A stretch of DNA of 8,721 bases from Candidatus Hydrogenedentota bacterium (GTDB taxonomy: Bacteria; Hydrogenedentota; Hydrogenedentia; Hydrogenedentales; CAITNO01). The notes under the pieces were generated by a model that saw only the letters and a program-made list of their open reading frames with translations, had not been told where the DNA came from and ran no database searches. A program made the translations under genes and the position numbers. Positions 1 to 6,477 of the stretch are shown here, one piece after another. The stretch covers positions 1 to 8,721 of the forward strand of contig SKQZ01000098.1 in the NCBI GenBank assembly GCA_007118765.1, given 5' to 3'. Position 1 is the stretch's first letter, and every line of letters starts with the position of its first letter.

Positions 1-17
1 CTTGTACTCAACAAAAG

Positions 18-26
18 GGAGGTGAT
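18..26 (+). promoter_or_regulatory. Strong Shine-Dalgarno for the DUF2330 gene
   Basis: GGAGGTGAT lies 3 bases before the ATG at 30. It is fully complementary to the anti-Shine-Dalgarno end of 16S rRNA, although the gap to the ATG is short. It supports the ATG at 30 as the start. Most other genes in the window have weak or no recognisable site, so this one stands out. The promoter would lie left of the window. Confidence 0.75.
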
Positions 27-29
27 GAT

Positions 30-1181
30 ATGCGACTTGCAGCAGCGTGGACCCTTATATTCATCAGTATGTGCGGTTTGGCTCAAGCAAATGGCAAGTT
101 CTATGTGCCGGACACAGAGGTTCCGGAGACGCCGTTTCAGCGGGCGTTGATTCTATATTTTGATGCTACGCAGACGCTATTGCTTCAAAGCCAGTATCAG
201 GTGCAGCAACCTGAAGCGGATATGTCATTGGGTTGGGTGGTGCCGGTACCGGAAGAGCCTGCACTGGCAAGTATGCCAGCGCATGAGGCAACGTGGCTTT
301 TCAATGAATTGGCCTCGCGCACACGGCCGCGGGTAACTTATATTCGAGAGATTGTTTTCTGGTTTTTGATTTTCGCCGCCCCATGTTTTTTTGTATTCAG
401 CCTGATTCTCTGGTTTGTTTATGCTGTTTTTCCGACTTGTTTTCCCGGGATTCCGTGGAAACATACCAAGACACCCGCTGTTATAAAACGGTTGCCTGTC
501 TACTCCTTTTTTATTCTTGTTTTCGTCATTATTGGTGTTTATCCAACTGTTCGATCCGGCACGTTAGGGATTGATATGGCAGGCGTTGATATACTCCGTG
601 AGGAACGTGTTGGCGTGTTTGACGTTAAAGTCATCCAGTCGGATGACTCAAAGACTCTGATCACGTGGCTGACTGAGAATGGCTTCCATTTTGAAGAGCA
701 CGATGTCCATGCTTTTGATGCCTACGTTAAGACGGGCTGGTGCTTTGTGGTGGCACGCCTCGCTTCAGACATGGATATAGCGTCCGACGATGCCTTTCAT
801 GCGGGACTGGCAGCGCCGTTGGTGCTTACATTTCCCAGCGAACAACCCATCTACCCGCTGGCACTCACTGGTACGGGCGGATTTGATACGGAAGTCCTGA
901 TTTACCTAGTGACAAAAAGGTTTCCTGTTTGTGATGACGACCGGTTGGAACTGTTGTTCACAAGAGAGCAAATCCGTACGAATACCGTATCAAGATTATA
1001 CGCTTGCGAGCCGAATGACTTCCTGCCGGATGACTGGCCTCCAAGGACATATCTGACTAAGTATAAGCGCCTTCTTACGCCTGAACAAATGCAAACGGAC
1101 ATCACATTTACACTCACGGACGAGGATGTTTATTACAGGGACCACATATACTTGTGGCGTCGTAGCAGCCGACGGTTCTGA
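30..1181 (+). CDS. DUF2330-type secreted/membrane protein with internal TM hairpin
   Basis: The protein has 383 residues. A signal peptide covers about residues 1-20 (hydrophobic core, then LAQA before N21). The first extracytoplasmic part (21-107) carries QRALILYFDATQTLLLQSQY and GWVVPVP (68-74), which match the DUF2330 pattern of a beta-rich start followed by a GWxxPxP block. Two membrane segments follow, at about 108-134 and 156-171. They are joined by a short Lys/Arg-containing loop, as expected for an inside loop. The C-terminal part (172-383) resumes DUF2330-like sequence: VGVFDVKVI, then ITWLTENGF, then YVKTGWCFVVARL (about 230-245). The likely topology is two outside lobes linked by a hairpin. 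The molecular function of DUF2330 is unknown. By sampled lines GC is near 50 percent, lower than the neighbours. The gene converges on the transporter gene with a 58-base gap and no obvious terminator. The family call rests on remembered motif patterns. Confidence 0.7.
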   Translation: MRLAAAWTLIFISMCGLAQANGKFYVPDTEVPETPFQRALILYFDATQTLLLQSQYQVQQPEADMSLGWVVPVPEEPALASMPAHEATWLFNELASRTRPRVTYIREIVFWFLIFAAPCFFVFSLILWFVYAVFPTCFPGIPWKHTKTPAVIKRLPVYSFFILVFVIIGVYPTVRSGTLGIDMAGVDILREERVGVFDVKVIQSDDSKTLITWLTENGFHFEEHDVHAFDAYVKTGWCFVVARLASDMDIASDDAFHAGLAAPLVLTFPSEQPIYPLALTGTGGFDTEVLIYLVTKRFPVCDDDRLELLFTREQIRTNTVSRLYACEPNDFLPDDWPPRTYLTKYKRLLTPEQMQTDITFTLTDEDVYYRDHIYLWRRSSRRF

Positions 1182-1239
1182 GTGGCGCTTCTGCCTTGTT
1201 ACTCGGCAAGTACATCTTTAGCGAAGTTACGGCCTGCGG

Positions 1240-2562
1240 CTATCCTGTCGCGCCGAGCAAAATGCTGATGCGCAGATAGAGGAACCAGAGCATGCGCGCG
1301 GTGAGCAGAAGCACCACAATGAATCCCACCGTGCCGAGGATGTTGCTGGTGATGCGGTTTCGGCGTTCGCCCATGGTGCTTTTGCGGTTGGCGAGCCACA
1401 ACAGTGTGCCCGCCATAAGCGGGTTGCCGATAACTGTCATGGCCTGCCCAAAGATCATGAGGTTGACCGGCGGGATTCGGAACAGCAGTCCGATGGTGGC
1501 CATGGTAAATCCCGTTGCCAGCAGGCCGACGGTAAAGATACGGGGCCAGAAGTCGCTGAACTTGCCGGGCAGTCCGAGACCGTCGGCCAGCGCAGTGCCG
1601 CCGATCATGGTGTTGATGAGGAAGGGGTTCAATGCCACCGGAATAAGGCCGATGCAGAATACGTAAAACGCCGTGGCGCCCAAGAGCGGCCGCAGGGTCA
1701 TGGCGAGGGTGGCGATATTGTCCGCAGGCTGTCCCAGAATAACCGTGCCCGCCGTGGCCATAATCATGGCGCTGACAAAGGTCAGTACACATACGCCTGC
1801 AATGGAATCGCCAATGCCGCGGTCATAGTCGTCTTTCCCCCACCCTTTTTCACATACCAGGTTGCCTTGAAAGAAAGCGCCGGCCATCGAAAAGGTGGTT
1901 CCCACCAACGAGGCAATCAACACCATGGGGTCCGTGATGGTGCCCTGCACGATGCGGGGAATGCCCAGCGCGAATCCTTCGGGTATGCTCGGAACCAAGC
2001 CCTTCAACATGCCCAGCCAGTCGGGATTGGCCACGAACAGATTGACCAGAAAGGATACGAGCACGACGCCCACCATTACCTTCATGATGCGTTCGATGTT
2101 TTTGAATATGTGTTGTGCGCGAAACAGGAAGGTCATCATTACCAGGTTTAACAGGGCCATGGCAACAATCTGGAAGGGCAGCGTGTAGTCCTCCGGCGCA
2201 AGTGCGCCCACCGCCAGCGCAACGGCGAGATTGTTGGAGAACTGAAATGCGCCGCAGGTGAGACACAACACGATGCCCAGCAACGCGGCAAAGGGACGTC
2301 CCACTTCCTGGGCAAGCACGGTAAAATGGGAGGCGCCATTCACGACGCCCGACCGTGCCGACATGGTCATGTAGGTGCCCATTAACACGCCGGCCAACGC
2401 CAGCAGCCACAACAGTTGATATCCGTAGGTGGCGCCCACGTTGGCGCTGATAACCAAACTGCCCGGGCCAAACACCACGCAGGCCGTAATTAACGCCGGA
2501 CCAATGGTCCGCCACCACGGCGGTCGCACTACACCGCCATTATTATCTGTGTTGTCAGACAT
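1240..2562 (-). CDS. Divergent NRAMP-family transporter
   Basis: The protein has 440 residues and about eleven hydrophobic segments, close to the usual NRAMP length. TM1 reads IGPALITACVVFGPGSLVIS followed by a GATYGYQLLW block, the overall NRAMP TM1 pattern. NRAMP proteins are inner-membrane proton-coupled importers of Mn2+, Fe2+ and related metals. Here the canonical TM1 DPGN metal-binding motif is GPGS (32-35). The TM6 MPH motif is replaced by MAG (226-228) within LVGTTFSMAGAFFQGNL. The protein therefore belongs to a divergent branch whose substrate cannot be assumed. The start at 2562 is chosen because AAGGAG (2570-2575 on the plus strand, reverse complement) sits 7 bases before it. A 30-residue upstream extension to 2652 has no such site and looks non-coding. 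The gene is divergent from lgt across 340 bases. An inverted repeat lies 30 bases upstream and may be an operator. Confidence 0.8.
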   Translation of the reverse strand: MSDNTDNNGGVVRPPWWRTIGPALITACVVFGPGSLVISANVGATYGYQLLWLLALAGVLMGTYMTMSARSGVVNGASHFTVLAQEVGRPFAALLGIVLCLTCGAFQFSNNLAVALAVGALAPEDYTLPFQIVAMALLNLVMMTFLFRAQHIFKNIERIMKVMVGVVLVSFLVNLFVANPDWLGMLKGLVPSIPEGFALGIPRIVQGTITDPMVLIASLVGTTFSMAGAFFQGNLVCEKGWGKDDYDRGIGDSIAGVCVLTFVSAMIMATAGTVILGQPADNIATLAMTLRPLLGATAFYVFCIGLIPVALNPFLINTMIGGTALADGLGLPGKFSDFWPRIFTVGLLATGFTMATIGLLFRIPPVNLMIFGQAMTVIGNPLMAGTLLWLANRKSTMGERRNRITSNILGTVGFIVVLLLTARMLWFLYLRISILLGATG

Positions 2563-2569
2563 GAGAACT

Positions 2570-2575
2570 CTCCTT
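2570..2575 (-). promoter_or_regulatory. Shine-Dalgarno deciding the NRAMP gene start
   Basis: The minus strand reads AAGGAG, followed by seven bases and then ATG at 2562. This selects the 440-residue protein over the longer open frame that begins at 2652. Confidence 0.75.
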
Positions 2576-2591
2576 GCCAGCGATGAAAGTA

Positions 2592-2622
2592 TTGACCGTC
2601 TGTATTTGCGGCAAACGGTCAA
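2592..2622. repeat. Nested inverted repeat, candidate operator or 5'-UTR hairpin
   Basis: Perfect 8-base arms TTGACCGT (2592-2599) and ACGGTCAA (2615-2622) flank a 15-base spacer. An 11-base odd palindrome, TTTGC-G-GCAAA (2605-2615), lies inside the spacer and overlaps the right arm by one base. The element is centred about 45 bases upstream of the NRAMP gene start. It could be a binding site for a dimeric repressor, for instance a metalloregulator given the downstream gene, or an RNA hairpin in the leader. Each arm also begins with TTGACC, a -35-like hexamer, but no good -10 was found at 17 bases on the minus strand. Chance occurrence is possible. Confidence 0.4.
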
Positions 2623-2902
2623 ACAGGAAAATACGACAAACAATACGGGCAATCTATCATGAAGGGAGCGGCTGCATCAAACCGCGGCGCCATGACACGA
2701 CACGACGCGACGGCCGCATTGCGGTTGCATGACGGTTATCGGCTGCGCGGCAATCTATGGTAAACTTTCACGCACAACACATCGGGTTGACACCGCAGCA
2801 GTGTTTCACAGGCAAAATGACTTGCCAACCTTAATCAAGCCATTGATGCGCCCGGGGCAGCCATGATTCGGGCGCAGAATACAATAGGGACAAGAACAAG
2901 CC

Positions 2903-3802
2903 ATGTATCCAACCTTGCTGGAATTGGGCGACATCCGGTTTCATGCCTATACGGTAATGATGACCTTGGCATTTTTGGTGGGGACGCTGGGGCCGAACTG
3001 GCTGAACAATCGCCGCGCCAACCCCTATCCGGTTTCTCCGGCCGGCGGCATTTGGATTTTTTTTGCGGGCATGGCGGGCGCCAAACTGTATTGGGTGCTC
3101 CAATATGGCGATGCGTCCCACTGGCGGTATCTACAGTTTCTTATCTCAGGCGGACTGGTCTTTTTTGGCGGGCTTATCGGCGGCATTTTGGGCGGCATTG
3201 CATACCTCAAGTATGTGAAGGCGCCTGTTGTGCCGGTTGCGGATATGGTAGCGCCTTTTATGGCCTTGGCTCACGCCCTCGGAAGGATCGGCTGTTTCTT
3301 GAACGGCTGTTGCTGGGGGGCGCTTATGAGGGGTCATTTCCCGTGGGGCGTGTCCTATCCCAGGTCAACGCACGGGCCGTACCGCGCACAGATTCGCGAG
3401 GGATTGATCTCGGCAAGCGAGACTCACTCGCTGCCGGTCCATCCGACCCAACTGTACGAGACGTTCGGGTTGATGGTAATGTTTGTCCTGCTGCTTATTA
3501 TCTATAAGCGACACAAGCGCACCGGCGTTGTTGCCTTGTCGTATCTGTTAATGTATGGTGCGCTGCGCTTTGTCACCGAGGCCTTCCGGGGTGAAAGCGG
3601 ACGGCCGCTGGGGGATCTTACCGTATCGCAGATGGTCGGATTGGGCATGTTTGTTGGCAGTGCCCTTCTGTTTCTTGTGCTGGGCCGAACGATCTGGCGC
3701 AAGCCGCTCCCGGCACTCCAAGCAGATGACGACGACACTGCGGACGGCGAGGAATCATGCGTTTCGGATACGGATACCCCGGAGGAGATTCAAACGACCT
3801 GA
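2903..3802 (+). CDS. lgt: Prolipoprotein diacylglyceryl transferase
   Basis: Lgt transfers a diacylglyceryl group from phosphatidylglycerol to the lipobox cysteine of prolipoproteins, the first step of lipoprotein maturation, in the inner membrane. The 299-residue protein has about seven hydrophobic segments. It carries the family signature ALGRIGCFLNGCCWG (125-139), HPTQLYE (180-186) and RFVTEAFRGE (222-231). R128 corresponds to the essential Arg of the GRxGNFxNGE signature. The usual N and E positions are Cys here (C131, C136), with a further Cys at C137. The segment GGLVFFGGLIGG (83-94) has Phe where E. coli has the H103 position. The C-terminal tail (about 270-299) is acidic, with DDDD and several Glu, and is not part of the core. 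The ribosome site is weak: AGGGA at 2886-2890, 12 bases upstream. The gene converges on the DprA-like gene with 41 bases between stops. Confidence 0.93.
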   Translation: MYPTLLELGDIRFHAYTVMMTLAFLVGTLGPNWLNNRRANPYPVSPAGGIWIFFAGMAGAKLYWVLQYGDASHWRYLQFLISGGLVFFGGLIGGILGGIAYLKYVKAPVVPVADMVAPFMALAHALGRIGCFLNGCCWGALMRGHFPWGVSYPRSTHGPYRAQIREGLISASETHSLPVHPTQLYETFGLMVMFVLLLIIYKRHKRTGVVALSYLLMYGALRFVTEAFRGESGRPLGDLTVSQMVGLGMFVGSALLFLVLGRTIWRKPLPALQADDDDTADGEESCVSDTDTPEEIQTT

Positions 3803-3809
3803 ATCGTTT
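3792..3809. terminator. Weak hairpin at the lgt stop
   Basis: AAACGA (3792-3797) and TCGTTT (3804-3809) form a 6-base stem with loop CCTGAA. T3810 follows. The stem overlaps the lgt stop codon, is low in GC and lacks a proper U-tract. It could act weakly at this convergent junction, but it may be coincidental. No better terminator is visible between 3803 and 3843. Confidence 0.2.
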
Positions 3810-3843
3810 TGCGTCGCCGTGCAATGTCCCGTTGTTTTGTTCA

Positions 3844-4809
3844 TCAGGGTAATTCAGCTTGGCCGTCCTGCATGTTGCCTGTGTGTAACAATTGCTTCAG
3901 GTCAAGCGAGGCAAGCGTCTTGTCAAGATCGCCTATGGGGTGTACATACGGGCGCAATCCGGGCGGCGCTGCATGGAGCGGGGTTACAAAGGTGGGTTTG
4001 CGCTGATGTATCGCATGGCGCATCGTCAATAAACTCCCCCCCTGTTTTTTCGGCTCGACGATACATACCGTCTGTGCCTGTGCGCTGATGAGCGCGTTGC
4101 GGGCGACCGCGGCGTGGGTTTGCCAGGGTGCATCGGGCATGCAGGCGCTGATGGCCGCCAAGCGTCCTTCGTTCAATGCGTCGCGCCACGATGCCGGCGG
4201 GGTCCAGGTCAACAAGCCTTGTGGCAGGATGAGCACCGTATTTTTGCCTGCTGCAATGGCGGCATCATGCGCGGCATGGTCCACCCCGGTTGCGCCGCCG
4301 CTTACCAGCGACATCGTGTGTTCCACGATTGCCTCCGCAGCGGTACGCGCCGCTTTTTCGCCTCTTGCAGAAGGGGCGCGTGTTCCCGCGACAGCACCTG
4401 CGGTGTCATGCAACAGGGCCGCATTCCCCAGAACAAAGAGTAGGGGCGGCGCCAAATTGCCCAGACAGGTGCGGATGGATGCGGGATAGCCGGATTCCCG
4501 TATGGTTACGGGGCGAATGCCGTTTTCTTGTGCCCGTTGAATCAAAGCCCCCGCCGTCTCAAAATACGCGGTGTCGCAGCGGGTCAACAGGCTGGCAATC
4601 GTCGGGTCTTGTTCCTGTACCTGTCGGATAAATGCGGGAGCAGATACATCACGCAGTTGTGACAAATCCCAACGGCAGCGCTGTACAAGCGCAAGGGTTT
4701 GATTGAGTCGCGCATTGCCCATGCCTCGAATCATGGACAGCGCCAACGTTATGACAGCGTATTCCAAATTGGTATCAGACACAAAATCGCCCCGTGGCAT
4801 AGTTTTCAT
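3844..4809 (-). CDS. dprA: DprA/Smf-like DNA-processing protein, divergent
   Basis: DprA binds single-stranded DNA and loads RecA during natural transformation. Some relatives have other roles. Using the ATG at 4809 the protein has 321 residues. An N-terminal helical region (about 15-75) with MIRGMGNARLNQ resembles the SAM/HhH-like lead domain. The Rossmann-type core follows: GYPASIR (107-113), PPLLFVLGN (121-129), VAGTR (140-144, for the usual VGSR), SGGATGVDHAAH (170-181, for SGxAxGID..AH), ARN (236-238), and VEPKKQGGSLLTMRHA (251-266, for VVEA..SGSLIT..A). Only about 40 residues follow, so the common C-terminal winged helix is absent. Starts at 4800 (ATG) and 4782 (GTG) are alternatives, and none has a clear Shine-Dalgarno. 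A longer open frame reaches 4950 but overlaps the lipoprotein gene. The gene lies 49 bases downstream of the lipoprotein gene, probably in one transcript. The gene name is by homology; competence was not shown. Confidence 0.8.
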   Translation of the reverse strand: MKTMPRGDFVSDTNLEYAVITLALSMIRGMGNARLNQTLALVQRCRWDLSQLRDVSAPAFIRQVQEQDPTIASLLTRCDTAYFETAGALIQRAQENGIRPVTIRESGYPASIRTCLGNLAPPLLFVLGNAALLHDTAGAVAGTRAPSARGEKAARTAAEAIVEHTMSLVSGGATGVDHAAHDAAIAAGKNTVLILPQGLLTWTPPASWRDALNEGRLAAISACMPDAPWQTHAAVARNALISAQAQTVCIVEPKKQGGSLLTMRHAIHQRKPTFVTPLHAAPPGLRPYVHPIGDLDKTLASLDLKQLLHTGNMQDGQAELP

Positions 4810-4858
4810 CGGTCGCGTTCTGTACGTGCAGGCGCGTTCCTGTGCGGCACGGCCTCCC

Positions 4859-5188
4859 CTATCGGCGCTCGGGCCGAACAAAGTCCCACTGGCGGCGGTA
4901 ACGCAGGCGCCCGGAAGGCCCGCCCCGGTAGTCAACATCTGCGCCAACACCGTTATCGCCCCCGATGCCTACCTGCGGGCGCCCTCTTTCATCGCGTCTT
5001 ATTCTAACCGGACCAATCTGTTCTTCCGTTTCAGCCTTGGGTTCCTCAACGGCACGACGGTTCTGAGGCGGTCGCCTGCGGTTGTGCGTGGCCCAGTCAT
5101 CAGAAAAGGCGCGGTCACGGGTGTCAGTTGATGCGCAACCGACCAACAGCGCCGCCGCGCTCAACAAAACTAATAGATAACGTATCAT
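4859..5188 (-). CDS. Small Arg/Pro-rich lipoprotein
   Basis: This 109-residue protein begins MIRYLLVLLSAAALLVGC. The hydrophobic stretch ends in a lipobox L15-V16-G17-C18, so it should be exported and lipidated at C18 by Lgt, then cleaved by signal peptidase II. The +2 residue is Ala, which under the E. coli rule would favour the outer membrane. The mature 92 residues are hydrophilic and charged: NRRRPPQNRR (about 36-45), a Glu/Lys patch, RIRRDERGRP, a Gly-rich segment (GIGGDNGVGAD), and RRQWDFVRPERR at the end. I recognise no domain. The start at 5188 is preferred because it places the signal peptide at the N-terminus. The frame is open to 5248 without support. No strong ribosome site is seen. 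A perfect TATAAT lies about 70 bases upstream, and the DprA-like gene follows 49 bases downstream. Confidence 0.75.
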   Translation of the reverse strand: MIRYLLVLLSAAALLVGCASTDTRDRAFSDDWATHNRRRPPQNRRAVEEPKAETEEQIGPVRIRRDERGRPQVGIGGDNGVGADVDYRGGPSGRLRYRRQWDFVRPERR

Positions 5189-5256
5189 AACAGGTGCTTT
5201 CAACAGGCTTGTCGTACAGGGGCTGCGCCGCCCGGCGGCATACCCCACAATAGCTG

Positions 5257-5289
5257 ATTATAGTTTATTGCCTGCGGTTGTAGTCTCAA
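5257..5289 (-). promoter_or_regulatory. Candidate promoter for lipoprotein-dprA transcript
   Basis: On the minus strand a perfect -10 hexamer TATAAT sits at 5262-5257, about 70 bases before the lipoprotein start. TTGAGA (5289-5284) is the nearest -35-like hexamer, but the spacer is 21 bases, longer than optimal. At 17 bases only GACTAC is found. Short inverted repeats overlap the -35 area: GGTTG/CAACC at 5276-5291 and GTAGT/ACTAC at 5280-5300. They could be operator half-sites or chance. The promoter would initiate near 5250. Confidence 0.4.
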
Positions 5290-5341
5290 CCAAATACTAC
5301 GATCTATATATTATGATAACACATTTGCGCGGTACGGCATT

Positions 5342-6319
5342 TCATGGCGCGCCGGTACAAGATAAGGAAGGAAGCCACCAGGGCCTCAATATGCCGCGCG
5401 CTGACGACGCACTCAGACCGCTTTCGCATCCCGTATCCATGTCGCGGGCGCGCACCCAATAATGGTAGGCAGTCCTCACACAGCCACACCCCCCTGTTCC
5501 GCCGTCCTTGTTGACACCTTGAAAATCGTCCGTGTACGTTAATTCCTGTTGCCATGCATCTGTGAGGGGCATGGCAAGCGCGGAATCGTTTGTATCGCTG
5601 CGGTACACCCTGTATGCATGGGTATCCGTGGTGTTGGCGGGTGTCCATGTCACGAGGATGGCATCCCGATAACGCCATGAGGCACGCACCGCTGCGGGGG
5701 GCTCCGGCGGTACGCAGGCGACGGGGATGCTTACGGGTTCAACCACAACGGCAATGCCTTCTCCGTTGAGGTTTGCGGCGGACGATGCGAGATGATGTTC
5801 GGCCAGCCTGATCGGGCTTGACGCGAGGACGGGTTCCAGTTGAATACTGTCGCTGTCCCGGGCGTCTTGAGAAAGACGCATGGAAAAGGAAAACACCGCG
5901 CCCGGATGAAGCGTTTCGCCACCGTCCGCATGGTAGGCCACCATGGCAATGCAGGCACGTTCCGGTGCATCCGGCAGGCTCGCGTGGTAGACGGCGTCAA
6001 TGCGCACAGTGCTTGTTTGGTTTATGCCGGCTGTTACCAGCCCTGCATTGTTTGTTATCGAATCTTTTTGTACGATGGGTTCGGCAAGATTGTTGTCAAA
6101 GGTTAAATAGACTGCAAGCACGGCCGGGCGTACCCCGTTGCTGTTCTGGTACACTGTTACCCCGAAAACATCCTCGCTTTCTTGTGTCACGTCGGCACGG
6201 ACATGGATGTATGCGCCTGTGTTGTCTGCCGATGCGGTTGCCTGCAACATCCCGAAAGCAGTACCGAGAAACAGCAGGCAGGATGCTATAATGGCGGGTA
6301 TGTTGTTTTTTGTTCCCAT
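5342..6319 (-). CDS. Secreted protein with cohesin-like and FN3-type domains
   Basis: This is a 325-residue exported protein. The signal peptide is about residues 1-31 (LLFLGTAFG core, ATASA before D32). Residues about 35-180 look like a single beta-sandwich: alternating hydrophobic strands such as AVLAVYLTFDNNL and FSFSMRLSQD, a pattern like cohesin or carbohydrate-binding-type domains. The cohesin assignment is an inference. A Pro-rich linker (VPPEPPA, about 203-209) leads to a fibronectin-type-III domain (about 204-309). Its hallmarks are ILVTWTPA, THAYRVYRSD, TYTDDF and AYHYWVRARD. A GGTGGCGC loop is inserted before the last strands. The protein ends with a short Trp/Pro-rich tail, and no sortase or membrane anchor is evident. 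The ATG at 6319 is preferred. A TTG three codons earlier (6328) is possible. No ribosome site is visible. It is divergent from the kinase gene. FN3 domains usually mediate binding, and no enzymatic motif is seen. Confidence 0.7.
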   Translation of the reverse strand: MGTKNNIPAIIASCLLFLGTAFGMLQATASADNTGAYIHVRADVTQESEDVFGVTVYQNSNGVRPAVLAVYLTFDNNLAEPIVQKDSITNNAGLVTAGINQTSTVRIDAVYHASLPDAPERACIAMVAYHADGGETLHPGAVFSFSMRLSQDARDSDSIQLEPVLASSPIRLAEHHLASSAANLNGEGIAVVVEPVSIPVACVPPEPPAAVRASWRYRDAILVTWTPANTTDTHAYRVYRSDTNDSALAMPLTDAWQQELTYTDDFQGVNKDGGTGGCGCVRTAYHYWVRARDMDTGCESGLSASSARGILRPWWLPSLSCTGAP

Positions 6320-6477
6320 AAAAGACAATCATATTGGTTGACAGAGTAGGATGAGGCAGCAACACCGCTGCTCCGTGTGTATTCTTATTGGCTTCGCGGA
6401 CGCCATGCAACGGCGTGCGACAACCCTGCCGATATGATACTTGTTTTCGAGTGTCCCGGCAAGTTACCGTTTTGCTC
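6320..6477. other. Divergent intergenic region, FN3 gene and kinase gene
   Basis: These 158 bases must drive both flanking genes. On the plus strand TTGACA (6338-6343) is a perfect -35 hexamer without a matching -10 at normal spacing. TATGAT (6433-6438) is a good -10 without a -35. On the minus strand TATGAT (6333-6328) lies only 9 bases before the FN3 ATG, which would give a nearly leaderless transcript if used. No convincing promoter can be assigned. Confidence 0.35.

Larger units (their letters stand above)
2563..2902. other. Divergent intergenic region between NRAMP gene and lgt
   Basis: This 340-base stretch shows no convincing gene and must carry promoters for both divergent genes. On the plus strand a weak extended -10, TGGTAAACT (2758-2766), lies ahead of lgt but lacks a good -35. 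A perfect -35 hexamer TTGACA (2787-2792) is present, but the best -10 match (CAAAAT, 2813-2818) is 20 bases away. TACAAT at 2880-2885 looks like a -10 but lies too close to the lgt start. A 10-base direct repeat GGCAATCTAT occurs at 2648-2657 and 2749-2758. The nested inverted repeat at 2592-2622 is listed separately. Confidence 0.5.

Noticed and set aside
1182..1239. Possible bidirectional terminator between convergent genes
   Set aside because: No stem with a following T-run could be found in the 58 bases.
1199..1792. A 197-codon minus-strand frame overlapping the NRAMP gene
   Set aside because: It is the alternate frame of the same strand as a clear membrane protein. The His/Gly/Arg-rich translation is typical of a frame shadow.
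1850..2518. A 222-codon minus-strand frame inside the NRAMP gene
   Set aside because: Same reason: it is out of frame with a well-supported transporter and has no domain.
2693..2716. ACACG-like short tandem units
   Set aside because: Degenerate and too short to be called a microsatellite or iteron array.
2648..2758. Direct repeat GGCAATCTAT (2648-2657 and 2749-2758)
   Set aside because: Only two copies of ten bases 101 bases apart, with no flanking structure. Chance is likely.
2863..3507. A 214-codon plus-strand frame starting before lgt
   Set aside because: It runs out of frame through lgt, whose own frame carries all Lgt motifs.
4810..4950. N-terminal extension of the DprA-like frame
   Set aside because: It overlaps the lipoprotein gene and reads as low-information Ala/Gly/Arg sequence. 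The DprA-like domain begins after the ATG at 4809.
6388..6477. N-terminal extension of the kinase frame to TTG 6388
   Set aside because: The extension has no domain character and the zinc ribbon begins right after ATG 6478. It is kept only as an alternative start.
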